DNA of 64,000 nt from Thiotrichaceae bacterium UBA7357 (GTDB lineage Bacteria > Pseudomonadota > Gammaproteobacteria > Eutrophobiales > Eutrophobiaceae): assembly GCA_002470825.1 (NCBI GenBank), contig DKOR01000034.1:62001-126000 (forward strand), given 5' to 3'. The position numbers were made by a program, and so were the translations under genes. Below the pieces are notes generated by a model, which had not been told where the DNA came from, ran no database searches, and was given only the letters and a program-made list of their open reading frames with translations. Numbering within the stretch: position 1 is the stretch's first letter; the number at the start of each line of letters is the position of its first letter. This document shows, piece by piece, positions 10,098 through 19,289 of this stretch.

Positions 10098-11402
10098 TCA
10101 AGCTGCCTCAGAGTTATTGGCAAGTTTTGAACCTACCATGCAACATTTATGATCGATATGATACTGAAATTCATCTCGAAATTGTTTGATAAAACTTCTT
10201 ACTGGCCATGCAGCTGCATCACCGAAGGCACAAATAGTCCGTCCTTCAATTTTGCTCGCAACGTCATCGAGTTTATCCAAATCGCCTTGTTCGCCTTGAC
10301 CATCTTCGATGCGTTTAACGACACGATATAACCAACCGGTACCTTCACGACAGGGAGTACATTGACCGCACGACTCAGAAAAATAAAAACGTGACAACCG
10401 TTCCAATGCCTTAACCATGCAGGTAGTTTCATCCATTACTATAACAGCGCCAGAACCCAGCATAGAGCCAGACTTGGCAATTGCATCATAATCCATATTA
10501 GTTTCAAGCATGACATTGCCATGTACTACCGGCATAGAACAACCACCAGGTATAACTGCTTTTAAATCTCGACCATCACGCACGCCTCCGGCCATTTCTA
10601 ACAATTTAGAAAACGGAGTGCCTAATGGAATCTCAAAATTACCAGGATTATTAACGTGTCCACTAACAGAAAAACATTTAAAACCACCACTATTAGTCAC
10701 GCCTTTTTCGGAAAACCACTTACCGCCACTACGTATAATATTTGGGACTGAAGCAAAGCTCTCAGTATTATTGATAGTTGTTGGTTTGCCATATAAACCA
10801 AAGTTTGCTGGAAATGGTGGTTTAAATCTTGGTTGACCTTTCTTACCTTCCAACGATTCAAGTAAAGCAGTCTCTTCACCACAAATATAAGCACCTGCGC
10901 CCAAACTTGCATGTATGTCAATACTGATATCGCTACCTAAAATATTGTCGCCTAACAATCCTTCCTGTCGCGCTTCTTTCAAGGCATTATCGAAACGAGG
11001 AAATGGCTCATCCATAAACTCACCACGGATATAGTTATAACCAACACTAGAGCCTGTTGCATAACAAGCAATGATCATCCCCTCAACAATTGAATGCGGG
11101 TTGAAACGAAGAATGTCCCGATCCTTACAGGTACCTGGTTCACTCTCATCAGAATTACAAACAATATACTTTTGACCTTCGAAATTTCGCGGCATAAAAC
11201 TCCATTTTAAACCAGTCGGAAAACCGGCACCGCCTCTACCTCGTAGGCCAGAAGATTTAACTTCTTCAATAACATCATCCGGAGAAATTTTATCATTAAT
11301 TATTTTCTTCAACGCTTCATAGCCACCAACCTTCATGTAATTATCTAAGGTCCAGGGCTCGTCAAACTGAAACGTAGCAAAACAAACTTTATTTAATTCC
11401 AT
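10098..11402 (-). CDS. nuoF: NADH-quinone oxidoreductase subunit F (FMN/NADH site)
   Basis: This is the NADH-oxidising flavoprotein subunit of complex I. The FMN/NADH-binding stretch GLRGRGGAGFPTGLKW is near residue 52, the second glycine-rich segment GAGAYICGEETALLESLEG near residue 168, and the N3 [4Fe-4S] ligands occur in SESCGQCTPCREGTGW near residue 342 with a fourth Cys in RTICAFGDAAAWP. The 434-residue length is typical. It follows nuoE by 4 bases. Confidence 0.97.
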   Translation of the reverse strand: MELNKVCFATFQFDEPWTLDNYMKVGGYEALKKIINDKISPDDVIEEVKSSGLRGRGGAGFPTGLKWSFMPRNFEGQKYIVCNSDESEPGTCKDRDILRFNPHSIVEGMIIACYATGSSVGYNYIRGEFMDEPFPRFDNALKEARQEGLLGDNILGSDISIDIHASLGAGAYICGEETALLESLEGKKGQPRFKPPFPANFGLYGKPTTINNTESFASVPNIIRSGGKWFSEKGVTNSGGFKCFSVSGHVNNPGNFEIPLGTPFSKLLEMAGGVRDGRDLKAVIPGGCSMPVVHGNVMLETNMDYDAIAKSGSMLGSGAVIVMDETTCMVKALERLSRFYFSESCGQCTPCREGTGWLYRVVKRIEDGQGEQGDLDKLDDVASKIEGRTICAFGDAAAWPVRSFIKQFRDEFQYHIDHKCCMVGSKLANNSEAA

Positions 11403-11406
11403 AATA

Positions 11407-11904
11407 TTAATCCAGGCTATCCAGAATCTTGTCGACTTTGTCCGTCGTTAAATTCTCATAGTATTTATGGTCAACCATCATCATTGGACCACCACAACAG
11501 GCAGCCAAACATTCTTCTTCACGCTTAATATAAAATTTTCCATCGCCAGTTGATTCCCCAGTTTTAATGTCTAGTTTCTTCTCAATATGATTAACAATGT
11601 CATCAGAACCCATTAGCAAACATGAAATATTAGTACACACCGAAATACTGTGTCGGCCTACGGGTTGTGTTTCAAACATGGAATAAAAAGAGGCGACTTC
11701 ATAGACGGCAATATTCGACATGCCAAGATAATCAGCAACAGCATTCATATATTCTGTTGTTAAATAACCTTCGTTTTGATGTTGTGCTTCGCGTAAGGCT
11801 ACCAATACGGCGGATTGTTTTTTATCTTCAGGATACTTTTTTAGCCACATATCGATTTCTGATCGAGTATGTTGTGAAAGTATAGTTTTTGTAGTTTCAG
11901 TCAT
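11407..11904 (-). CDS. nuoE: NADH-quinone oxidoreductase subunit E ([2Fe-2S])
   Basis: This thioredoxin-fold subunit carries the N1a [2Fe-2S] cluster beside NuoF. The four cysteine ligands are visible in CTNISC near residue 89 and CLAACCGG near residue 130, the spacing expected of the family. I chose the ATG at 11904 (MTETTKTILS, 165 residues), just past the nuoD stop. The longer reading to 11928 overlaps nuoD by 20 bases. Confidence 0.95.
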   Translation of the reverse strand: MTETTKTILSQHTRSEIDMWLKKYPEDKKQSAVLVALREAQHQNEGYLTTEYMNAVADYLGMSNIAVYEVASFYSMFETQPVGRHSISVCTNISCLLMGSDDIVNHIEKKLDIKTGESTGDGKFYIKREEECLAACCGGPMMMVDHKYYENLTTDKVDKILDSLD

Positions 11905-11908
11905 TATA

Positions 11909-13162
11909 TTATCTATCGATCTCACCAAACACGATATCTTGAGTACCTATCACAGCAACGACATCTGACAACATGTGACCTTTAACCATTTCGTTCATTG
12001 AAGATAGATGAGCGAAACCAGGAGCACGGACCTTTAAACGATATGGCTTATTTGCACCATCCGAAATCAAATATATTCCAAACTCACCCTTAGGATGTTC
12101 TATAGCCGAATAATATTCTCCTTCTGGCACGCAGTAACCTTCAGTGAATAATTTAAAATGATGAATCAATGACTCCATACCTTCTTTCATTTCTTCACGC
12201 CTAGGTGGAACCAGCTTATGATCATCAATCATAACGGCGCCAGGGTTTTGTCTGAGCCAATCGACACATTGTTTTATGATTCGATTAGACTGTCGCATTT
12301 CTTCAACACGAACCAGATAACGATCATAACAATCTCCATTTGTACCAACCGGTATATCAAAATCCATTTTGTCATAGACTTCGTAAGGTTGTTTCTTTCT
12401 AAGATCCCATTCAATACCCGAACCACGTAACATCGGACCAGTAAAACCTAATTGTAATGCGCGTTCGGGACTAACCACACCAATACCAACTGTACGCTGT
12501 TTCCAGATTCGGTTATCTGTTAGTAAGGTTTCATATTCATCTATACATCCCGGGAAACGGTCGGTAAACGAGGCGATATAGTCGAGTAATGTTCCCTGTC
12601 TATTTTCATTTAACCGATCGACCTCTTTCTGCTTATGCCACTTGGAAGCTTCATACTTCGGCATCATTGAGGGTAAATCTCGATAAACACCACCAGGACG
12701 ATAATAAGTCGCATGCATGCGTGTTCCAGAAACGGCCTCATAACAATCCATCAAGTCTTCGCGCTCACGAAAGCAATAGAGGAACATCGTCATAGCGCCA
12801 ACATCTAACCCGTGTGTCCCTAACCACATCAGATGGTTTAAAACACGCGTAATCTCATCAAACATGACACGAATATATTGCGCACGTAGTGGTGGTGTTA
12901 CACCTAATAATTTTTCTATTGCCATGACATAAGCATGTTCATTACACATCATAGAAACGTAATCGAGTCTATCCATGTAACCAATACTTTGATTAAATGG
13001 CTTGCTCTCTGCTAGCTTTTCGGTTCCTCGATGTAATAGACCTATATGTGGATCAGCCCGTTCAATAACTTCCCCATCCATTTCGAGGACAAGCCTTAGC
13101 ACACCATGAGCCGCAGGATGTTGAGGACCAAAATTCATAGTCATATTACGAATCTCAGGCAT
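11909..13162 (-). CDS. nuoD: NADH-quinone oxidoreductase subunit D
   Basis: This is the 49-kDa-type subunit that lines the quinone pocket with NuoB, related to the large subunit of [NiFe] hydrogenases. The N terminus MPEIRNMTMNFGPQHPAAHG, with the conserved quinone-site His region, marks the true start at 13162. This overlaps the last codons of nuoC, a common translationally coupled arrangement. The 417-residue length is normal, and C and D are separate genes rather than the fused NuoCD of enterobacteria. Confidence 0.95.
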   Translation of the reverse strand: MPEIRNMTMNFGPQHPAAHGVLRLVLEMDGEVIERADPHIGLLHRGTEKLAESKPFNQSIGYMDRLDYVSMMCNEHAYVMAIEKLLGVTPPLRAQYIRVMFDEITRVLNHLMWLGTHGLDVGAMTMFLYCFREREDLMDCYEAVSGTRMHATYYRPGGVYRDLPSMMPKYEASKWHKQKEVDRLNENRQGTLLDYIASFTDRFPGCIDEYETLLTDNRIWKQRTVGIGVVSPERALQLGFTGPMLRGSGIEWDLRKKQPYEVYDKMDFDIPVGTNGDCYDRYLVRVEEMRQSNRIIKQCVDWLRQNPGAVMIDDHKLVPPRREEMKEGMESLIHHFKLFTEGYCVPEGEYYSAIEHPKGEFGIYLISDGANKPYRLKVRAPGFAHLSSMNEMVKGHMLSDVVAVIGTQDIVFGEIDR

Positions 13163-13844
13163 CATTTTGCTCCTCTTCTGGTGTGGCAAAGCGATTATCA
13201 TTGCGAATTATTCGAGGCACCAGTACTCTGTTGGTAATTGTAACTGGTTCATAGACCACTCGCTTTTTATCTGGGTCATAACGAACTTCTACGTTTCCTT
13301 CCAAAGGAAAATCTTTACGGAATGGATGACCTATAAACCCATAGTCTGTCAACAGTCGACGCAAATCAGGGTGTCCCTCAAACAGGATGCCGAATAGATC
13401 AAACGCCTCTCTTTCAAACCAATCGGCTGAACCCCAGATACCTGAGACTGAAGCAATGCGAGGGTATTCATCAGACATGTAGCAGCGAAGTCGCAAGCGA
13501 ATATTGTGTTTTATTGATAGTAGGTGATAGACGACAGCAAAACGTTCGTTGATGTTATGACTACTTTCCTGATCACTATCTTGACGACCACGACTGAAGC
13601 CAGTTGAAGTTGATTCCTTAGTAGACCAATCAACTTGTCCGTAAGTTAAATAGTCAACGCCACATAAATCGGACAGTTGCATAAAAGCGAATTGTTCATC
13701 ATCGCGTAATATTTTGCACACTGACAACAAATCATCCGCGGCTACTGTTACTGTTACTTGATCATGAACGGTGGTGCAATGAGTGAGCTCATTGCTAAAT
13801 CGTTCTTCAAGTTTTTTCGCAAGACTGGCGTGAGAATCCGTCAT
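13155..13844 (-). CDS. nuoC: NADH-quinone oxidoreductase subunit C
   Basis: This is the 30-kDa-type peripheral subunit of complex I. The family signature region ERFAVVYHLLS and the segment SADWFEREAFDLFGILFEGH near residue 140, followed by RRLLTDYGFIGHPFRKDFPL, are clear. A hydrophilic insertion rich in Ser, Gly, Arg and Asp (about residues 75-95, around the TGFSRGRQDSDQESS segment) interrupts the usual domain and makes the 229-residue protein somewhat long. It sits 22 bases after nuoB. Confidence 0.95.
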   Translation of the reverse strand: MTDSHASLAKKLEERFSNELTHCTTVHDQVTVTVAADDLLSVCKILRDDEQFAFMQLSDLCGVDYLTYGQVDWSTKESTSTGFSRGRQDSDQESSHNINERFAVVYHLLSIKHNIRLRLRCYMSDEYPRIASVSGIWGSADWFEREAFDLFGILFEGHPDLRRLLTDYGFIGHPFRKDFPLEGNVEVRYDPDKKRVVYEPVTITNRVLVPRIIRNDNRFATPEEEQNDA

Positions 13845-13866
13845 ACCTATAAAATATTTAGTGATG

Positions 13867-14346
13867 TTATCGAGCTATGGTATTAGTTCGTTTTATCTTT
13901 TTTTGTAATTGTATTATACCAAATAACAAAGCTTCTGCGGTTGGGGGACATCCCGGGACATAGACATCGACAGGGACGATTCGATCACACCCTCTTACGA
14001 CCGCATAAGAATAATGATAATATCCACCGCCATTTGCACATGATCCCATAGAAATAACCCAACGTGGCTCTGCCATTTGGTCATAAACCTTGCGCAACGC
14101 GGGTGCCATTTTATTCACTAATGTTCCTGCAACAATCATCACATCAGACTGTCTAGGACTCGGTCGAAAAACAATGCCGAATCGATCTAAATCATATCGA
14201 GAAGCACCGGCTTGCATCATTTCAACTGCACAACATGCAAGACCAAACGTCATCGGCCACATCGACCCCGTTCTAGCCCAATTGATGAGGTTGTCTACGC
14301 TGGTGGTGACAATACCCGTTTCGTGAATTTTTTCGTCAGCACCCAT
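13867..14346 (-). CDS. nuoB: NADH-quinone oxidoreductase subunit B (cluster N2)
   Basis: NuoB carries cluster N2, the last Fe-S centre before quinone. The ligands are visible as the tandem cysteines in GLACCAVEMM, plus GSCANGGGYY and VPGCPPTAEAL. I start it at the ATG at 14346 (MGADEKIHETG, 159 residues), 4 bases after the nuoA stop. The longer in-frame reading to 14412 runs back into nuoA and adds 22 residues unlike the family. Confidence 0.95.
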   Translation of the reverse strand: MGADEKIHETGIVTTSVDNLINWARTGSMWPMTFGLACCAVEMMQAGASRYDLDRFGIVFRPSPRQSDVMIVAGTLVNKMAPALRKVYDQMAEPRWVISMGSCANGGGYYHYSYAVVRGCDRIVPVDVYVPGCPPTAEALLFGIIQLQKKIKRTNTIAR

Positions 14347-14350
14347 CTTG

Positions 14351-14719
14351 TTACTCCCAATCAAGCGCGCCCTTGCGCCATTCATAGATGAAACCAACCA
14401 CGAGTACACCAAGAAATATCATCATCGCCCAAAATCCTGCCATGCCAATACCATCCAACGCGACAGCCCAAGGGAATAGAAAAGCGATTTCAAGATCGAA
14501 GATAATAAATAGAATGGCAACGAGGTAATAACGGACATCAAATTTCATGCGGGCATCTTCAAATGCCTCAAATCCACATTCATAAGGAGATTGCTTTTCC
14601 GAATCTGCGCGAGCATGCCCAAGCAATTTACCCAATCCGAAACCCAACGCAATCAGTACTATACCCATGACCAAACCAACAATGGTAAATATAAGAATAG
14701 GAAAATAATTCGCCAGCAT
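14351..14719 (-). CDS. nuoA: NADH-quinone oxidoreductase subunit A
   Basis: This is the first gene of the nuo operon: a 122-residue membrane subunit with three predicted helices. The loop YECGFEAFEDAR, with the conserved Cys that in homologues becomes exposed in the deactive form, lies near residue 46, and FDLEIAFLFPWA near residue 73 is a second signature. The gene is preceded by 370 bases without a coding region, where the operon promoter is expected. Confidence 0.96.
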   Translation of the reverse strand: MLANYFPILIFTIVGLVMGIVLIALGFGLGKLLGHARADSEKQSPYECGFEAFEDARMKFDVRYYLVAILFIIFDLEIAFLFPWAVALDGIGMAGFWAMMIFLGVLVVGFIYEWRKGALDWE

Positions 14720-15089
14720 TTGTTTATTCCAAAACCTTTAAAAAGTGAATTTATAACTACTATGTATACTATCAAGATTCGAGCCAATAACCTAAAAACA
14801 TTGATATTTGTTTATATAATTAGTTTATTTTCCGATGGTGTAATAAATTCTATCCATATGATATAAAAGATCGATCTAATTGTTCTTTAAAAATCGATAA
14901 AAAATGGATCTATCGATTAAAAATATGGTCAAGATCAGGACGGATTTCATACATTACACTAACGGAACCTGAACCTTAAAAGTAATTTCAAGTACATTAT
15001 TTGTTTTGACGCTCAAATCACCACAAGATTCACTTTAAAGTTTTAACATCATTATTTTGTATTGATATTGATTTATTTCATCAGAGCTT
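14720..15089. other. Non-coding stretch upstream of nuoA (probable nuo control region)
   Basis: No gene is visible between prpF and nuoA, both on the minus strand. The stretch is very AT-rich. It holds four GATC sites within 69 bases (14868, 14872, 14907 and 14933) and an 8-bp inverted repeat, AATCGATA at 14892 and TATCGATT at 14911. The nuo promoter should lie here, but no unambiguous -35/-10 pair could be chosen. No hairpin with a T run ending prpF was seen. Confidence 0.5.
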
Positions 15090-16268
15090 TCAGAAAGCAT
15101 CCCCAGGAACACGAGCCCATCCTTCCATAAGAACTCGTGCACTACGGCTCATTATCACTTTGGACGCAGTCCATTGACCACCATCATGAGCAGCTTCAGC
15201 ACCAACTCGAAGGGTTCCCGAAGGATGCCCGAAGGTTACCGCGTTCCGCTTACCACCACCGGCGACTAGGTTCACTATAGTCCCGGGAATTGCAGCTGCG
15301 GTACCAATTGCCACAGCAGCAGTACCCATCATGGCATGATGTAATTTCCCCATCGATAACGCTCGAACATTTAAGTCGATATCTGCAGCATTAATTCGTT
15401 TGCCGCTAGATGCAACATAATCTAAAGGCTTGCCTACAAAAGCAACCTTGGGAGTATGTTGTCGATTCGCGGCCTCTTCGATGTTCTCAATCAAACCCAT
15501 ACGCACCGCACCATAGGCTCGTATAGTCTCAAACATTGCTAGTGCTTTATTATGATTGTTAATCACTTCCTGCAATTCTGTTCCTTTATACGAGATGTCT
15601 TCCGCTTTTAGGAAAACTGTCGGTATACCGGCATTAATCATGGTAGTTTTGTATGTGCCAACACCCGGTACCTCTAAATCATCTATTAAATTTCCGGTAG
15701 GAAAAATCGCACCATCACCATCGGTAGGATCCATAAATTCGATCTTCACTTCCGCCGCAGGGAAAGTCACACCATCAAGTTCATATTCACCAGTTTCCTG
15801 TACTTCACCATTAGTCATAGGTACATGTGCGATTATTGTTTTTTGAATATTGGCTTGCCAGATACGCACTATAGCCAGACCATTATCTGGAATAAGGCTG
15901 GCATCAACCAGACCATTACTGATAGCAAATGAGCCTACTGCTGCGGTTAAATTGCCACAATTACCACTCCAATCGACGAAGGCCTTATCGATAGATACCT
16001 GACCAAACAGATAATCAACATCATGTTCCAGCTGAGTGCTTTTTGAAAGTAGTACCGCTTTACTAGTACTTGAAGTCGCCCCCCCCATACCATCGGTTTG
16101 CTTGCCGTATGGATCTGGGCTACCGATTATTCTTAATAACAAAGCATCGCGCGCAGCACCCGACATCTGTACTGATTCTGGCAGGTCTGCAAGATTAAAG
16201 AACATTCCCTTGCTTGTACCTCCACGCATATATGTAGCGGGGATCCTGATCTGAGGTGCATGGGTCAT
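15090..16268 (-). CDS. prpF: 2-methylaconitate cis-trans isomerase
   Basis: PrpF isomerises the trans-2-methylaconitate made by AcnD to the cis form, so that propionyl-CoA can be processed through the 2-methylcitrate cycle. The family hallmark RGGTSKGMFF is at residues 15-24 and GNCGNLTAAVGSFAI near residue 101. The 392-residue length is typical. A strong AGGAGG ribosome site precedes the ATG, and the gene starts 13 bases after acnD, the usual acnD-prpF pair. prpB and prpC are not in the window. Confidence 0.96.
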   Translation of the reverse strand: MTHAPQIRIPATYMRGGTSKGMFFNLADLPESVQMSGAARDALLLRIIGSPDPYGKQTDGMGGATSSTSKAVLLSKSTQLEHDVDYLFGQVSIDKAFVDWSGNCGNLTAAVGSFAISNGLVDASLIPDNGLAIVRIWQANIQKTIIAHVPMTNGEVQETGEYELDGVTFPAAEVKIEFMDPTDGDGAIFPTGNLIDDLEVPGVGTYKTTMINAGIPTVFLKAEDISYKGTELQEVINNHNKALAMFETIRAYGAVRMGLIENIEEAANRQHTPKVAFVGKPLDYVASSGKRINAADIDLNVRALSMGKLHHAMMGTAAVAIGTAAAIPGTIVNLVAGGGKRNAVTFGHPSGTLRVGAEAAHDGGQWTASKVIMSRSARVLMEGWARVPGDAF

Positions 16269-16281
16269 GTTACCCTCCTAA

Positions 16282-18888
16282 TTAAGCCGCATTAGATTCA
16301 AGAAAGTCTTGTGCAAAACGTTGCAGGACACCGCCTGCTTCGTAAACATAAACCTCTTCAGCGGTATCAAGACGACAGGTCACAGAAATTTTCACAGTAT
16401 CGCCGTCGGAACGAATCATCACTACCGTCAAGGCTGCTCCTGGGGAGATCTTACCTTTCACGGTATAAGTCTCCGTCCCGTCTATAGAATAAGTGTTGCG
16501 ATTATCACCTGTCTTAAACTCTAATGGTAATATGCCCATACCCACCAAATTTGTGCGGTGAATACGTTCAAAACCTTCGGCCATAATGACTTCCACACCG
16601 GCTAAGCGAACACCTTTCGCAGCCCAGTCACGAGAAGAGCCCTGTCCGTAGTCAGCACCGGCAATAATAATCAACGGTTGCTTGCGCTCCATGTAAGTTT
16701 CTATCGCCTCCCACATACGGCTCTCTTTACCTTCCGGCTCGATACGGGCTAAAGAACCCTGCTTAACTTCTCCATTCTGGTCACGGCACATCTCGTTTAG
16801 TAATTTCGGATTAGCAAAAGTTGCGCGCTGTGCTGTCAAATGATCACCACGATGTGTCGCATAAGAATTAAAATCAACTTCTGGTAGACCCATCTTATCC
16901 AGATAAGCACCAGCAGCACTGTTCAACATAATCGCATTCGAAGGCGAAAGATGGTCGGTTGTAATATTGTCACCGAGAACAGCTAGTGGACGCATGCCTT
17001 TCATCGTACGTTCACCTGCAAGTGCTCCCTCCCAATAGGGAGGTCGACGAATATATGTGCTTTGCGAACGCCATTGATATAAGGGACTTTCAGTTACTGC
17101 TCCTTTAACTATATTGAACATTGGAGCATAGATCTTCTTGAACTGCTCAGGTTTGACACTTGCTTTAACAATGGCGTCGATCTCTTTATCGCTAGGCCAA
17201 ATATCTTTCAGTGCTATTCGATTACCTTTTTTATCTGTACCCAGTACATCCTTTTCGATATCAAAACGAATAGTACCTGCAATTGCATAGGCAACCACAA
17301 GCGGTGGTGAAGCAAGAAATGCCTGTTTGGCGTAAGGATGAATACGGCCGTCAAAGTTTCGATTACCCGATAATACAGCTGTTGCATACAGGTCACGATC
17401 GATAATTTCTTTTTGAATCTCGGGATTTAACGCACCACTCATACCATTACAGGTGGTACAGGCGAAGGCCACTATACCAAAACCAAGTTTTTCTAACTCG
17501 GTCAATAGACCAGCTTCTTCCAAATACAGTTGAACTACTTTAGAACCCGGTGCGAAAGAAGACTTAACCCAAGGCTTGCGGATTAATCCCAATTCATTCG
17601 CCTTGCGTGCTATCAGACCTGCGGCAACCATGTTTCGTGGATTACTCGTATTTGTGCAGGAGGTGATCGCCGCAATTATTACCGCACCATCTGGAATCTT
17701 ACCTTCTGCTTCTTGCGCATGAGCCTCATCAAGTCCGACCGCTATACCACGCGACTCCAGTTCCGTCGTTGCTAAACGACGATGTGGATTTGATGGTCCT
17801 GCCATATTGCGAGATACCGTAGAGAGATCAAATTTGAGTGTACGATCGTATTTAGCTTGCTTAAGATCGTCAGCCCAAAGTCCAGTTACTTTAGCGTAGT
17901 TTTCTACTAGTGCAACCTGCTCTGGTTCACGACCAGTCAGTTTCAGATAATCGATAGTCTGCTCATCGATATAAAACATACCCGCAGAAGCACCATATTC
18001 AGGTGTCATATTTGAGATGGTAGCGCGATCGCCAATGGTGAGTTCCGTAACGCCCTCGCCAAAAAATTCAAGGTAGGCGGAAACCACTTTCGCATTTCGT
18101 AGAAATTCGGTTATTGCCAGCACAATATCCGTAGCAGTTATACCCGCCTGGCGGTTACCAGTAATATTGACACCGATAATATCCGGTAGTCGCATCATAG
18201 TTGGCCGACCGAGCATGACGGTTTCCGCTTCGAGACCACCAACACCGATGGCAATAACACCGAGTGCATCAATATGAGGGGTATGACTGTCTGTTCCAAC
18301 ACAGGTATCAGGGTATGCCAGACCATTACGTGACTGAATTACTGGTGACATCTTTTCTAAATTGATCTGATGCATAATGCCATTTCCCGCAGGTATTACA
18401 TCGACGTTATCAAAGGCCGTTTTAGTCCACTCGATAAAGTGAAAACGATCTTCATTACGGCGATCTTCGATGGCGCGATTTTTTTCAAAGGCATCTTTTT
18501 CAAAACCACCATGTTCAACAGCCAGAGAGTGATCAACGATCAGCTGTGTGGGTACCACAGGATTAACCTTGGCGGGATCACCACCTTGATCTGCAATCGC
18601 ATCACGCAAACCCGCCAAGTCGACCAGAGCAGTCTGCCCCAGAATGTCATGGCAAACTACACGAGCTGGATACCATGGAAAATCTAGATCTTGCTTACGT
18701 TCGATGAGCTGATTTAGGGCATCTGTTAACGCAGACGAATCACAACGTCTAACAAGCTGTTCAGCTAATACACGAGATGTATAAGGCAAGCTCATATATG
18801 CACCAGGTTTAATCGCTTCAACCGCCTCATGAGTATCGAAATAATCCAATTCAGAATTAGGGAGTGGTTTACGGTAATTGGTATTCAT
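16282..18888 (-). CDS. acnD: Fe/S-dependent 2-methylisocitrate dehydratase AcnD
   Basis: AcnD is the aconitase-family enzyme that dehydrates 2-methylcitrate in the propionate-degrading 2-methylcitrate cycle. The N terminus MNTNYRKPLPNSELDYFDT is characteristic of AcnD rather than AcnA. Aconitase Fe-S ligand regions are visible as AITSCTNTSNP near residue 410 and ACTTCNGMSG near residue 480. I use the ATG at 18888 (868 residues); five more in-frame residues exist upstream. The adjacent prpF supports AcnD over a generic aconitase, because AcnD needs PrpF. Confidence 0.96.
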   Translation of the reverse strand: MNTNYRKPLPNSELDYFDTHEAVEAIKPGAYMSLPYTSRVLAEQLVRRCDSSALTDALNQLIERKQDLDFPWYPARVVCHDILGQTALVDLAGLRDAIADQGGDPAKVNPVVPTQLIVDHSLAVEHGGFEKDAFEKNRAIEDRRNEDRFHFIEWTKTAFDNVDVIPAGNGIMHQINLEKMSPVIQSRNGLAYPDTCVGTDSHTPHIDALGVIAIGVGGLEAETVMLGRPTMMRLPDIIGVNITGNRQAGITATDIVLAITEFLRNAKVVSAYLEFFGEGVTELTIGDRATISNMTPEYGASAGMFYIDEQTIDYLKLTGREPEQVALVENYAKVTGLWADDLKQAKYDRTLKFDLSTVSRNMAGPSNPHRRLATTELESRGIAVGLDEAHAQEAEGKIPDGAVIIAAITSCTNTSNPRNMVAAGLIARKANELGLIRKPWVKSSFAPGSKVVQLYLEEAGLLTELEKLGFGIVAFACTTCNGMSGALNPEIQKEIIDRDLYATAVLSGNRNFDGRIHPYAKQAFLASPPLVVAYAIAGTIRFDIEKDVLGTDKKGNRIALKDIWPSDKEIDAIVKASVKPEQFKKIYAPMFNIVKGAVTESPLYQWRSQSTYIRRPPYWEGALAGERTMKGMRPLAVLGDNITTDHLSPSNAIMLNSAAGAYLDKMGLPEVDFNSYATHRGDHLTAQRATFANPKLLNEMCRDQNGEVKQGSLARIEPEGKESRMWEAIETYMERKQPLIIIAGADYGQGSSRDWAAKGVRLAGVEVIMAEGFERIHRTNLVGMGILPLEFKTGDNRNTYSIDGTETYTVKGKISPGAALTVVMIRSDGDTVKISVTCRLDTAEEVYVYEAGGVLQRFAQDFLESNAA

Positions 18889-19289
18889 ATTATTTATTCT
18901 CAATTTTTAGATTTTACCTATTTACAAACACGTACTCTGCAATCGCTAAAATAGGCACATGAAAAATTTCATGCATTGCTTTATTTGTAAGAAAATTGTC
19001 ATATTGTTTGTAACCACAGTATCAAATAAGAATATTAGCTGATTTCAATAATCAATTGTCGACATTTAAGGTGCCAGTTTAGCAGAGAATCATGATGCTT
19101 ATACAAAAGCGGACCTCGCGAAGATTATGTTTTTCAGTCTCCGCCTACATAACTCATAAAACTTTGCAAAAGCTTTGCTATTAGCTGTTTTATAAAAATT
19201 GTTTCTTTCTAGAAAATCGGTATAACATCAATCGACACTAACACTTCATGATATTATATATGTAGTATGTTGAGTATTTTAAACAAACC
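18889..19289. other. Non-coding stretch between thiC and acnD with repeated short motifs
   Basis: There is no gene here. Read as the acnD leader and promoter region, it holds a 7-bp inverted repeat CATGAAA-AA-TTTCATG at 18958-18973 and three copies of TTTGTAA or its complement (18922-18928, 18984-18990 and 19007-19013). It also holds ATTGTCGACATT at 19055-19066, which differs by one base from a perfect palindrome found upstream of 58995. The half nearer thiC (19080-19289) shows nothing clear. No T-run terminator for thiC was found. Confidence 0.5.
19055..19066. promoter_or_regulatory. Candidate operator upstream of acnD-prpF
   Basis: ATTGTCGACATT matches 11 of 12 bases of the perfect palindrome ATTGTCGACAAT at 58832. 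It lies 167 bp upstream of the acnD start. Short palindromes of this shape are bound by FCD-type GntR regulators, some of which control propionate genes in proteobacteria. That assignment is inference: no GntR gene is in the window. Confidence 0.35.
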
